Source: an uncultured Lachnospiraceae bacterium (GTDB taxonomy: Bacteria > Bacillota_A > Clostridia > Lachnospirales > Lachnospiraceae). Taken from it: 6,047 nt of DNA. The stretch covers positions 1-6,047 of the forward strand of contig CAMOGO010000083.1 of assembly GCA_946614075.1 (NCBI GenBank), given 5' to 3'. The position numbers were made by a program, and so were the translations under genes. The notes below the pieces were generated by a model, which was given only the letters and a program-made list of their open reading frames with translations, had not been told where the DNA came from and ran no database searches. Below are positions 1 through 5,605 of this stretch, one piece after another. Within the stretch, counting starts at the first letter, position 1. Each line of letters opens with the position of its first letter.

Positions 1-460
1 CTTTGCGAAGAACATCGCGAAGCATATCTGTGCCGAGAGGGCCAAAAAGCCCATTGAGACGACGTTCGAGCTCGCCGAGATCGTAGAGGAGTCAATCCCC
101 GCCAAGATCCGGGCCACCGGCGGCCATCCCGCCAAACGTACCTTCCAGGCGATCCGCATCGCCTGCAACAGGGAGCTGGAGGTCCTGGAAAATACCATCG
201 ATGATATGATTGAGGCCCTTAATCCTAAAGGCCGCATCGCTATCATAACCTTTCATTCGCTGGAGGACCGGATCGTCAAGAACCGCTTCCGCGACAATGA
301 AAACCCTTGCATCTGCCCGCCGGGCTTTCCGGTCTGTGTATGCGGCAGAGTAAGTAAAGGAAAAGTCATCACCCGAAAGCCGATCCTTCCTACCGCGCAG
401 GAACTTGAGGAAAACAGTCGATCGGCAAGCGCAAAGCTGCGAGTGTTCGAAAGAGCATGA
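1..460 (+). CDS. rsmH: 16S rRNA (cytosine(1402)-N(4))-methyltransferase RsmH (MraW), C-terminal half
   Basis: Partial gene: the 5' end lies outside the window, the reading frame is set by the codon at base 2, and the TGA stop is at 458-460. About 152 residues remain of a family usually a little over 300. RsmH uses S-adenosylmethionine to methylate N4 of C1402 in the ribosomal P site. Seen here: the family signature [16 protein letters not shown] at fragment residues 41-56, the [12 protein letters not shown] motif at 82-93, and the end of the protein with ITRKPI near 123-128 and the closing LRVFERA. The four-cysteine segment [13 protein letters not shown] (103-115) is common in Gram-positive RsmH proteins. 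The S-adenosylmethionine-binding N-terminal part is not in the window. Being first in the cluster ahead of ftsL is the standard position. Identification is firm. Confidence 0.97.
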   Translation, partial: FAKNIAKHICAERAKKPIETTFELAEIVEESIPAKIRATGGHPAKRTFQAIRIACNRELEVLENTIDDMIEALNPKGRIAIITFHSLEDRIVKNRFRDNENPCICPPGFPVCVCGRVSKGKVITRKPILPTAQELEENSRSASAKLRVFERA

Positions 461-488
461 GCAGTGCAACAAGGAAACCATAGTTAAC

Positions 489-503
489 GCCGGTTCGTCC
501 GGC
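489..503 (+). repeat. Small stem-loop just upstream of the ftsL ribosome binding site
   Basis: GCCGG (489-493) and CCGGC (499-503) form a perfect 5-bp GC stem around the loop TTCGT. It ends five bases before the AGGAG of ftsL (509-513) and sits in the 58-base rsmH-ftsL gap. No T-tract follows, so it is not an intrinsic terminator. A role in ftsL translation or mRNA stability is inference only. Confidence 0.45.
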
Positions 504-508
504 AGGAT

Positions 509-513
509 AGGAG
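509..513 (+). promoter_or_regulatory. Shine-Dalgarno site of ftsL
   Basis: AGGAG lies five bases before the ATG at 519, inside the purine-rich stretch AGGATAGGAG (504-513). It is the strongest ribosome binding site in the window. It fixes the ftsL start at 519 rather than at the in-frame TTG at 405, which lies inside rsmH. Confidence 0.85.
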
Positions 514-518
514 CAGTT

Positions 519-998
519 ATGGCAGCAAAACGGACTAATCAATCGAAAACGGCTTATGTAGACGGCAATGTTGTCCGTCGGTTTGAGCCTGCCCGCAGGG
601 CAAGAGAGGAAGCGTACCGGGAGCTGGAAGAAAAGCGGATGCGGAGCCTTCACGCCAGGAGAAATCAGGAGAAGGCCCTTCAGATGTCTTTTCCGTTCGT
701 ACTGTTCCTGGCAGCGGCATCCATCGCTGCCGCTCTGATCTGCTTCCAGTATCTGCAGCTCCAGACCTCGATCTCTTCCCGCATGGATCACATCGAGCAG
801 CTGCAGGGCGACATCACCGACCTGAAGATCGACAACAAAGCACTTGAAATTAAGATCAATACCTATTATGATCTGGATTACATCTATCAGGTGGCGACTC
901 AGGAGCTGGGTATGGTTTATGCTTCCCAGGACCAGGTGATTCAGTACGACAGGGCAGAAAGTGAGTATGTAAGACAGTATGACGACATCCCGCAGTAG
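519..998 (+). CDS. ftsL: Cell division protein FtsL/DivIC-like (septum formation initiator family)
   Basis: Encodes 159 residues as a type II bitopic membrane protein. Residues 1-56 are a highly charged cytoplasmic tail rich in Arg, Lys and Glu. One membrane helix follows at about 57-80 (PFVLFLAAASIAAALICF). A heptad-like, coiled-coil-prone stretch runs over about 81-115, then a short extracellular C-terminal part with ATQELGMVYASQDQVIQY at about 126-143, the conserved end seen in FtsL/DivIC proteins. The family bridges the FtsQ/DivIB complex and the FtsW-class B PBP synthase at the division site. Sequence identity is weak across this family, so the call rests on topology, the LGM-type C-terminal motif and the position between rsmH and a class B PBP. 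The start at 519 has a good Shine-Dalgarno site. The stop lies inside the next gene, suggesting translational coupling. It could be named DivIC-like instead of FtsL; the position favours FtsL. Confidence 0.85.
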   Translation: MAAKRTNQSKTAYVDGNVVRRFEPARRAREEAYRELEEKRMRSLHARRNQEKALQMSFPFVLFLAAASIAAALICFQYLQLQTSISSRMDHIEQLQGDITDLKIDNKALEIKINTYYDLDYIYQVATQELGMVYASQDQVIQYDRAESEYVRQYDDIPQ

Positions 999-3099
999 AA
1001 GCCGGGCTCATTCCAGTGCTTCCAAAGAGCCTAAAGAGCCCAAAAAACTGAAAAAGTATATGCGCGGAAAGCTGGCGTTTACCTTTGGAGTGGTGACGCT
1101 GGCTTTGTTTGCGTTGTCTGGCGTCCTGCTGAGCATCCACAATAACGACAATGAAGCCTATAGTAAGATAGTCCTTGCGCAGCAGAATTACGACAGCACG
1201 ACGATCGCGGCGCAGCGTGGCCAGATCACGGACCGGAATGGCACCATCCTCGCGACGAACGAGGCTTATTACAATCTGATCCTGGATCCGGCTGTCATCC
1301 TGGCGCAGGAGAATTACACCCAGACCACCATCGATGCGCTGGTGGAGATCTACGGAGTAGACCGGCAGGAGCTGACCGACCTGATCAACGACAGGGCAGA
1401 GAGCCATTACGTCCGCTACAAAAGATACCTCACCGAGGAGGAGATGAAGGCCTTCACGGATCTGCAGGAAAAAACCAACAGCGTGGAAAGCTCCAACAAA
1501 CGGATTAAGGGTGTCTGGTTTGAGACGGAGTTCCGTCGTGTTTATCCGTACAACAGTCTGGCCTGCTCTCTGATTGGCTTTGCCAACAGCGATGGCTCGC
1601 AGGGAAATTACGGCATCGAGCAGTATTATAATGACGTCCTATGCGGCACAGACGGGCGTTCCTACGGATATCTCAATGAGGATGCGAACCTCGAGCGAGT
1701 GACCCGCCAGGCCATCAACGGCAGCACCGTGGTCACGACGATCGATGCGACGATCCAGAATATCGTGGAGAAGCACATCGCGGATTTCATGCAGACCACC
1801 GGCGCCAAGGAGACGGCAGTCATCGTCATGGATCCGGATACGGCTGAGGTGCTGGCGCTCGCGACGAGTGAGGTATATGATCTGAATCATCCGACGGATG
1901 TCAGTACTTATTACACAGACAGTGAGCTGGAGGCCATGAGCGACGAGGAACTGGTCACGGCTTACAGTAAGATCTGGCGGAACTACTGCCTTTCCGAGAG
2001 CATCGAGCCCGGTTCGACCGCAAAGGTATTCACCGTGGCGACCGCTCTGGAGGAGGGTATTTTCAGCCAGAACCAGTGGTTCTACTGCGATGGCGGCGAG
2101 CAGCTGGCGACGGGCGTTTACGTCGGGTGCCACCTGCGAAGCGGCCACGGATCGGTTTCCACCGCACAGTCCCTGATGTATTCCTGCAACGATGCCCTGA
2201 TGCAGATGAGCTACATGATCGGCGCCGAGATATTTACGGAATATCAGGAGATGTTCAATTTCGGCATGAAGACCGGCATCGACCTTCCCGGCGAGGAGCG
2301 CGGCCTGACGGTATCGGCTGAGGACGAGACCAGGGTCACGCTGGCGACGAACGCCTTTGGACAGAACTTCAACGTGACCATGGTCCAGATGGCGGCAGCC
2401 TACTGCTCTGTCATCAATGGCGGTAATTACTACACCCCTCACGTGGTCAAGCAGATCCTGGACGATGACGGAAATGTCATAAAGAGCATCGACAAGACGC
2501 TGGTCCGCAAAACGGTCAGTGAAGCGACGAGCGAATTTATCCGGACGGCCCTGTATGAGACGGTTGAGTCCGGTACCGGAACCAATGCGAAAGTCAAGGG
2601 CTATACGGCAGCCGGTAAGACGGGCACCGCGGAGAAAATCCCGCGAGGCGACGGAAGATACCTTATTTCCTTCGCGGGCTTTGTCCCTTACGATGACCCG
2701 GAGGTTCTGGTTTATGTCGTCGTCGATGAGCCGAATGTCGAGGATCAGTCGACCGGCGGCTATGCAACCAAGTTGTTCCGGGACATCCTGACGGATATCC
2801 TTCCCTATATGAATATCAGCCCGACCTCGGAGACGGATGTCGTCCCGGGACCGGCGTGGGCCGTACCGGAAGACTACACCCCGCCGGTAGACGAAAACGG
2901 TCAGCCGATCGATACGAGCAGCATCCAGACGGGGGATCCGGAGAATCCGGAAGATCCGAACGGCACAGAGGGCGGAACCGCCAATACCGGCCCAAGGACG
3001 AATCCAAGTACCAATGAGGATGTCAATGGGTGGAGCATGGGTGAAAATGCAGGCGCGCAGAATGCGGGATCAGAAGATCCCGGGGCAGCAAGCCCGTAA
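979..3099 (+). CDS. Class B penicillin-binding protein, peptidoglycan D,D-transpeptidase (SpoVD/FtsI type)
   Basis: Encodes 706 residues. A basic cytoplasmic tail (1-30) with a KEPKEPKK repeat leads into one membrane anchor at about 31-53. The N-terminal pedestal/dimerisation domain holds RGQITDRNGTIL (80-91). The transpeptidase domain spans about 275-605 with all three active-site motifs: STAK with nucleophile Ser346 and Lys349, SCN at 402-404, and KTGT at 547-550. It cross-links peptidoglycan strands outside the membrane, partnered with a SEDS glycosyltransferase, here probably the FtsW encoded three genes on. Cys384 and Cys403 match the spacing of the SpoVD redox pair. From about residue 612 to the end is a Pro/Gly/Asn/Thr-rich acidic tail; no PASTA domain is seen, unlike B. 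subtilis PBP2B and SpoVD. The ATG at 979 is the first start after an in-frame TAA at 970-972; its Shine-Dalgarno site is poor and it overlaps ftsL by 20 bases. As the only PBP here, it may serve division, sporulation or both, so no symbol is given. Confidence 0.94.
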   Translation: MTTSRSRSRAHSSASKEPKEPKKLKKYMRGKLAFTFGVVTLALFALSGVLLSIHNNDNEAYSKIVLAQQNYDSTTIAAQRGQITDRNGTILATNEAYYNLILDPAVILAQENYTQTTIDALVEIYGVDRQELTDLINDRAESHYVRYKRYLTEEEMKAFTDLQEKTNSVESSNKRIKGVWFETEFRRVYPYNSLACSLIGFANSDGSQGNYGIEQYYNDVLCGTDGRSYGYLNEDANLERVTRQAINGSTVVTTIDATIQNIVEKHIADFMQTTGAKETAVIVMDPDTAEVLALATSEVYDLNHPTDVSTYYTDSELEAMSDEELVTAYSKIWRNYCLSESIEPGSTAKVFTVATALEEGIFSQNQWFYCDGGEQLATGVYVGCHLRSGHGSVSTAQSLMYSCNDALMQMSYMIGAEIFTEYQEMFNFGMKTGIDLPGEERGLTVSAEDETRVTLATNAFGQNFNVTMVQMAAAYCSVINGGNYYTPHVVKQILDDDGNVIKSIDKTLVRKTVSEATSEFIRTALYETVESGTGTNAKVKGYTAAGKTGTAEKIPRGDGRYLISFAGFVPYDDPEVLVYVVVDEPNVEDQSTGGYATKLFRDILTDILPYMNISPTSETDVVPGPAWAVPEDYTPPVDENGQPIDTSSIQTGDPENPEDPNGTEGGTANTGPRTNPSTNEDVNGWSMGENAGAQNAGSEDPGAASP
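2935..2961 (+). repeat. Imperfect 9-base tandem repeat in the PBP tail
   Basis: Three adjacent 9-base units, GATCCGGAG, AATCCGGAA and GATCCGAAC, encode DPE-NPE-DPN (PBP residues 653-661). The repeat is part of the low-complexity extracellular tail and a plausible site of length variation between strains; that last point is inference. Confidence 0.6.
3065..3095 (+). repeat. Two adjacent stem-loops at the 3' end of the PBP gene
   Basis: First hairpin: CGGGATC (3065-3071) pairs perfectly with GATCCCG (3076-3082) around the loop AGAA. Second hairpin: GGGC (3083-3086) pairs with GCCC (3092-3095) around AGCAA, starting on the very next base. Both lie within the last codons of the PBP gene, ending two bases before its TAA. 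The following bases (AAATCCCCCC, counting on from within the stop) lack a T-run, so this is not a standard intrinsic terminator. Because they are coding bases, the pairing could be incidental. Confidence 0.4.
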
Positions 3100-3134
3100 A
3101 TCCCCCCAATATAGAAACAAATTAGATAAAAAGC

Positions 3135-3139
3135 AGGTG
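3135..3139 (+). promoter_or_regulatory. Shine-Dalgarno site that decides the mraY start
   Basis: AGGTG ends seven bases before the ATG at 3147 but only one base before the in-frame TTG at 3141. The spacing therefore selects ATG 3147 and makes MraY two residues shorter than the longest open frame. Confidence 0.8.
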
Positions 3140-3146
3140 TTTGATA

Positions 3147-4106
3147 ATGATCACAGATTCTATTCTGGCACTTTTGGCAGGCTTCGCGGTGACAGCCGCG
3201 ATTTGCCCGTTTGCCATTCCGTTCCTTCACAAATTGAAATTCGGACAGCAGATCCGTGAAGAGGGCCCGCAGGCCCATCTGAAAAAGGCGGGAACCCCGA
3301 CGATGGGAGGCATCGCCTTCCTGGCAGGTGTCTTAGTGGGCGGCCTGATCTTTGTGCCGCGCTATCCGGAGATTCTTCCGGTCCTCCTGATGACGCTGGG
3401 CTTTGGCCTGGTGGGCTTCCTGGATGATTTCCTGAAGATCGTGAAGAAGCAGTCTGAGGGACTGGATCCCAAGCAGAAGCTTGCCGGACAGATCGTGATC
3501 ACGCTTGCCTTCTGCATTTACCTGATCTTCTTCTCGGAGGCAGGGACCAGCATGATTATTCCTTTCACGGGCTATGTCTGGAAGGTACCGGTCATTCTTT
3601 TTGTTCCGGCGGTTTTCCTGATCGTCCTGGGAACGGACAATGGCACCAATTTCACCGATGGCCTGGATGGCCTTTGCTCCAGTGTCACGACCGTGACGGC
3701 AGCCTTTTTTGCCGTGGCGGCGATACGGTTCGGGAGCGGGATTGCGCCGGTCTGCGCAGCGGTCTGCGGCGCCCTCATGGGCTTCCTGCTGTTTAATGTC
3801 TACCCGGCCAAGGTTTTCATGGGTGACACCGGCTCGTTGGCACTTGGCGGCTTCGTCGCTTCCGCGGCTTTCATGCTGCAGATGCCAATTTTCATCGCGA
3901 TCGTCGGCTTTATCTACCTGATCGAGGTCGTATCGGTCATGATCCAGGTGGTTTATTTCAAAAAGACCGGTGGCAAGCGCTTTTTCCGTATGGCCCCGAT
4001 CCATCATCATTTTGAGCTCGGCGGATGGTCCGAGACCAGAGTGGTTGCCGTGTTTACCATCGTGACCGCCCTGCTGTGCCTCATCGGCTGGCTGGGACTG
4101 CGTTGA
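3147..4106 (+). CDS. mraY: Phospho-N-acetylmuramoyl-pentapeptide-transferase MraY
   Basis: Encodes 319 residues, close to the usual 320-360 for the family. It is a multi-pass membrane enzyme that transfers phospho-MurNAc-pentapeptide from the UDP precursor to undecaprenyl phosphate, giving lipid I on the cytoplasmic face. Visible motifs: GTPTMGG (49-55), the Asp pair D93-D94 in FLDDF, KQKLAGQ (109-115), the NFTDGLDGL loop (168-176) with Asp171 and Asp174, FMGDTGS (224-230) with Asp227, and the histidine motif PIHHHFE (284-290) followed by GGWSE. These Asp and His residues form the Mg2+/nucleotide site in characterised MraY proteins. Hydrophobic segments alternate through the chain as expected for ten helices. 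The loop reads GTDNGTNFTDGLDG where many MraY proteins have a small hydrophobic residue before the Asn. It lies 47 bases after the PBP gene, with murD next. Confidence 0.97.
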   Translation: MITDSILALLAGFAVTAAICPFAIPFLHKLKFGQQIREEGPQAHLKKAGTPTMGGIAFLAGVLVGGLIFVPRYPEILPVLLMTLGFGLVGFLDDFLKIVKKQSEGLDPKQKLAGQIVITLAFCIYLIFFSEAGTSMIIPFTGYVWKVPVILFVPAVFLIVLGTDNGTNFTDGLDGLCSSVTTVTAAFFAVAAIRFGSGIAPVCAAVCGALMGFLLFNVYPAKVFMGDTGSLALGGFVASAAFMLQMPIFIAIVGFIYLIEVVSVMIQVVYFKKTGGKRFFRMAPIHHHFELGGWSETRVVAVFTIVTALLCLIGWLGLR

Positions 4107-4112
4107 TAAAAG

Positions 4113-4138
4113 GAAAGCGGACGGATTGCACCGCTTTC
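4113..4138 (+). repeat. Intercistronic inverted repeat between mraY and murD
   Basis: GAAAGCGG (4113-4120) and CCGCTTTC (4131-4138) form a perfect 8-bp stem with a 10-base loop, starting six bases after the mraY stop. On the + strand it is followed by ATAAAAATCT, so there is no T-tract and it does not look like a terminator for the operon. On the - strand it is followed by CTTTTA, at best a weak terminator for antisense transcripts. It is the longest perfect intergenic stem in the window. A role in transcript processing or stability is possible but inferred. Confidence 0.55.
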
Positions 4139-4155
4139 ATAAAAATCTGAGTAAT

Positions 4156-4160
4156 AGAGG
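4156..4160 (+). promoter_or_regulatory. Shine-Dalgarno site that decides the murD start
   Basis: AGAGG directly abuts the in-frame TTG at 4161 but stands nine bases before the ATG at 4170. Only the ATG has workable spacing, so MurD starts MARRGELP and the three-codon TTG extension is discarded. Confidence 0.8.
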
Positions 4161-4169
4161 TTGATAACT

Positions 4170-5540
4170 ATGGCTAGAAGAGGAGAACTTCCGGTAAATG
4201 CCAAGGTGCTCGTAGCCGGCGCCGGACGAAGCGGTATCGGCGCCTGCCGTCTGCTTGCGGACAACGGGATTGAAGCTACCCTGTATGATGGAAACGTAAA
4301 TCTGGATCGTGAAAAGCTGCTTTCCCAGTTTGAGTCCGGGAAGGCACCCAAACTGCTCCTGGGGGATCTTGCCCCCGAGACGGCAAAAGAGTATGATATC
4401 TGTGTGATCAGCCCGGGCATCCCGATGGATTCACCGGTTGCGCTTACCCTGAATGGCGCAGGGGTTCCCGTGTGGAGCGAGATCGAGCTCGCCTATGAGC
4501 TTTCCGCAGGCCGTCTGGCGGCGATCACCGGCACGAATGGAAAGACGACTACGACGGCTCTGGTCGGCGAGATGTTGGCCAATGAGTATGAGAAAACCTT
4601 CGTGGTCGGAAATATCGGAACGGCCTATACCGGCGAGGCGTCCAAGATGACCGAGGACTGCGCCACGGTCGTAGAGGTGTCGAGCTTCCAGCTGGAGACG
4701 ATCATCCATTTCCACCCGCAGGTCAGCGCGATCCTGAACATCACTCCGGATCATTTAAACCGTCACAAGACGATGGAGAACTACATCGCCTGCAAGGAGA
4801 ATGTCACGCTCAATCAGACAGCGGAAGATACCTGCGTCCTGAATTATGAGGATGAGGTGCTGCGTGAGTTTGGCAAGACGCTTGTCTGCAAGGTCGTCTG
4901 GTTCAGCAGTGCCAGAGAGCTTGACGAGGGACTTTTCCTCCGCGGCGACGAGATCATGCTGCGTGAGAATGGCACCGAGACGGATATTCTCTCTGTAAAG
5001 AAGCTGAATATCGTCGGCCGTCATAATTATGAAAATGCGATGGCTGCCTGCGGCGTCGCACTGGCGATGGGCGTGAGCTTAGAGCACGTGCGGCAGGCTC
5101 TTAAGAGCTTCCAGGCGGTAGAGCACCGGATCGAGTTTGTCATTGAAAGAGACGGGGTAGTCTATTACAATGACTCCAAGGGGACCAACCCGGATGCAGC
5201 CATCAAGGGGATCGAGGCGATGAGCCGCCCGACCTGGCTGATCGGCGGCGGATACGATAAGAAATCCGATTACCGCGAGTGGCTTACGGCCTGCATCGGC
5301 AGGATCCGCTGTCTCGTCCTGATCGGCGCGACAGCCGATGCGATCGAGAAAGAGGCAAGGGAGCTTGGTATCACACAGATCTACCGCGCGGGCGACCTGA
5401 AAACGGCAGTGGACTACTGCAAGGAGCACGCAGCAGCGGGCGAGGCAGTGCTTCTGTCACCGGCCTGCGCAAGCTGGGATCAGTTCGAGAGCTACGAGCA
5501 GCGCGGACGGATGTTTAAGGATTTTGCAAGGCAGGCATAG
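4170..5540 (+). CDS. murD: UDP-N-acetylmuramoyl-L-alanine--D-glutamate ligase MurD
   Basis: Encodes 456 residues, normal for MurD (E. coli about 438). A cytoplasmic ATP-dependent ligase that adds D-glutamate to UDP-MurNAc-L-alanine. Domain 1 opens with a Rossmann-like strand and glycine loop KVLVAGAGRSGIG (12-24) and carries SPGIP (81-85). Domain 2 has the P-loop ITGTNGKTTTT (119-129), the Mg2+-site glutamate in EVSSFQLE (Glu169), NITPDHLNRH (190-199), and Lys209 in YIACKEN, placed like the carbamylated lysine of Mur ligases. Domain 3 has HNYENAMAA (285-293), the NDSKGTNPDA motif (334-343) and SPACASWDQFESYEQRG (430-446), the C-terminal signature typical of MurD rather than MurC, MurE or MurF. 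All key residues I looked for are present and the frame is intact to the TAG at 5538-5540. The hairpin upstream and the 65-base gap downstream to ftsW show no promoter. Confidence 0.97.
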   Translation: MARRGELPVNAKVLVAGAGRSGIGACRLLADNGIEATLYDGNVNLDREKLLSQFESGKAPKLLLGDLAPETAKEYDICVISPGIPMDSPVALTLNGAGVPVWSEIELAYELSAGRLAAITGTNGKTTTTALVGEMLANEYEKTFVVGNIGTAYTGEASKMTEDCATVVEVSSFQLETIIHFHPQVSAILNITPDHLNRHKTMENYIACKENVTLNQTAEDTCVLNYEDEVLREFGKTLVCKVVWFSSARELDEGLFLRGDEIMLRENGTETDILSVKKLNIVGRHNYENAMAACGVALAMGVSLEHVRQALKSFQAVEHRIEFVIERDGVVYYNDSKGTNPDAAIKGIEAMSRPTWLIGGGYDKKSDYREWLTACIGRIRCLVLIGATADAIEKEARELGITQIYRAGDLKTAVDYCKEHAAAGEAVLLSPACASWDQFESYEQRGRMFKDFARQA

Positions 5541-5568
5541 GAAAAGAGTCCTGACCTTGCCGAGGAGC

Positions 5569-5592
5569 CTGCAGACCATAGACTGTGGGCAG
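5569..5592 (+). repeat. Imperfect stem-loop ahead of the ftsW ribosome binding site
   Basis: CTGC (5569-5572) pairs with GCAG (5589-5592). After a three-base AGA bulge, CCATA (5576-5580) pairs with TGTGG (5584-5588), with one T-G wobble, around the loop GAC. It ends two bases before the GGTGGAG of ftsW. It is weaker than the mraY-murD repeat and may be chance. No T-tract follows. Confidence 0.3.
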
Positions 5593-5594
5593 TT

Positions 5595-5601
5595 GGTGGA
5601 G
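5595..5601 (+). promoter_or_regulatory. Shine-Dalgarno site of ftsW
   Basis: GGTGGAG ends four bases before the ATG at 5606, slightly close but usable. No alternative ATG, GTG or TTG in this frame lies near it upstream, so the start at 5606 stands. Confidence 0.7.
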
Positions 5602-5605
5602 TTTT

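Noticed and set aside
457..483. Eight-codon mini-ORF (MSSATRKP) whose ATGA overlaps the rsmH stop
   Set aside because: Its purine stretch is only one base from the ATG, the peptide has no leader-like character, and an ORF this short is expected by chance.
405..518. Upstream extension of ftsL to an in-frame TTG at 405
   Set aside because: It would overlap the well-conserved end of rsmH by 56 bases, has no good ribosome binding site, and adds a segment unlike FtsL; ATG 519 has AGGAG at five bases.
1040..1056. A-rich run (CCCAAAAAACTGAAAAAG) as a possible programmed frameshift site
   Set aside because: The codon phase is CCC AAA AAA CTG, which does not place an X-XXY-YYZ heptamer in the right frame, and the zero frame continues through a full-length PBP.
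1639..2442. Open frame of 267 codons on the - strand inside the PBP gene
   Set aside because: It lies wholly opposite a gene with all catalytic motifs, its translation (Arg, His, Asp-rich) resembles no family, and such antisense frames are common in GC-rich coding DNA.
3065..3110. Intrinsic terminator after the PBP gene
   Set aside because: Two hairpins are present, but they lie in coding sequence and are followed by C- and A-rich bases, not a T-tract; mraY follows on the same strand after 47 bases.
3333..4010. Open frame of 225 codons on the - strand inside mraY
   Set aside because: It is the antisense shadow of the conserved mraY reading frame; the hydrophilic Asp/Arg/His/Gln-rich product is what a reversed membrane protein gene gives.
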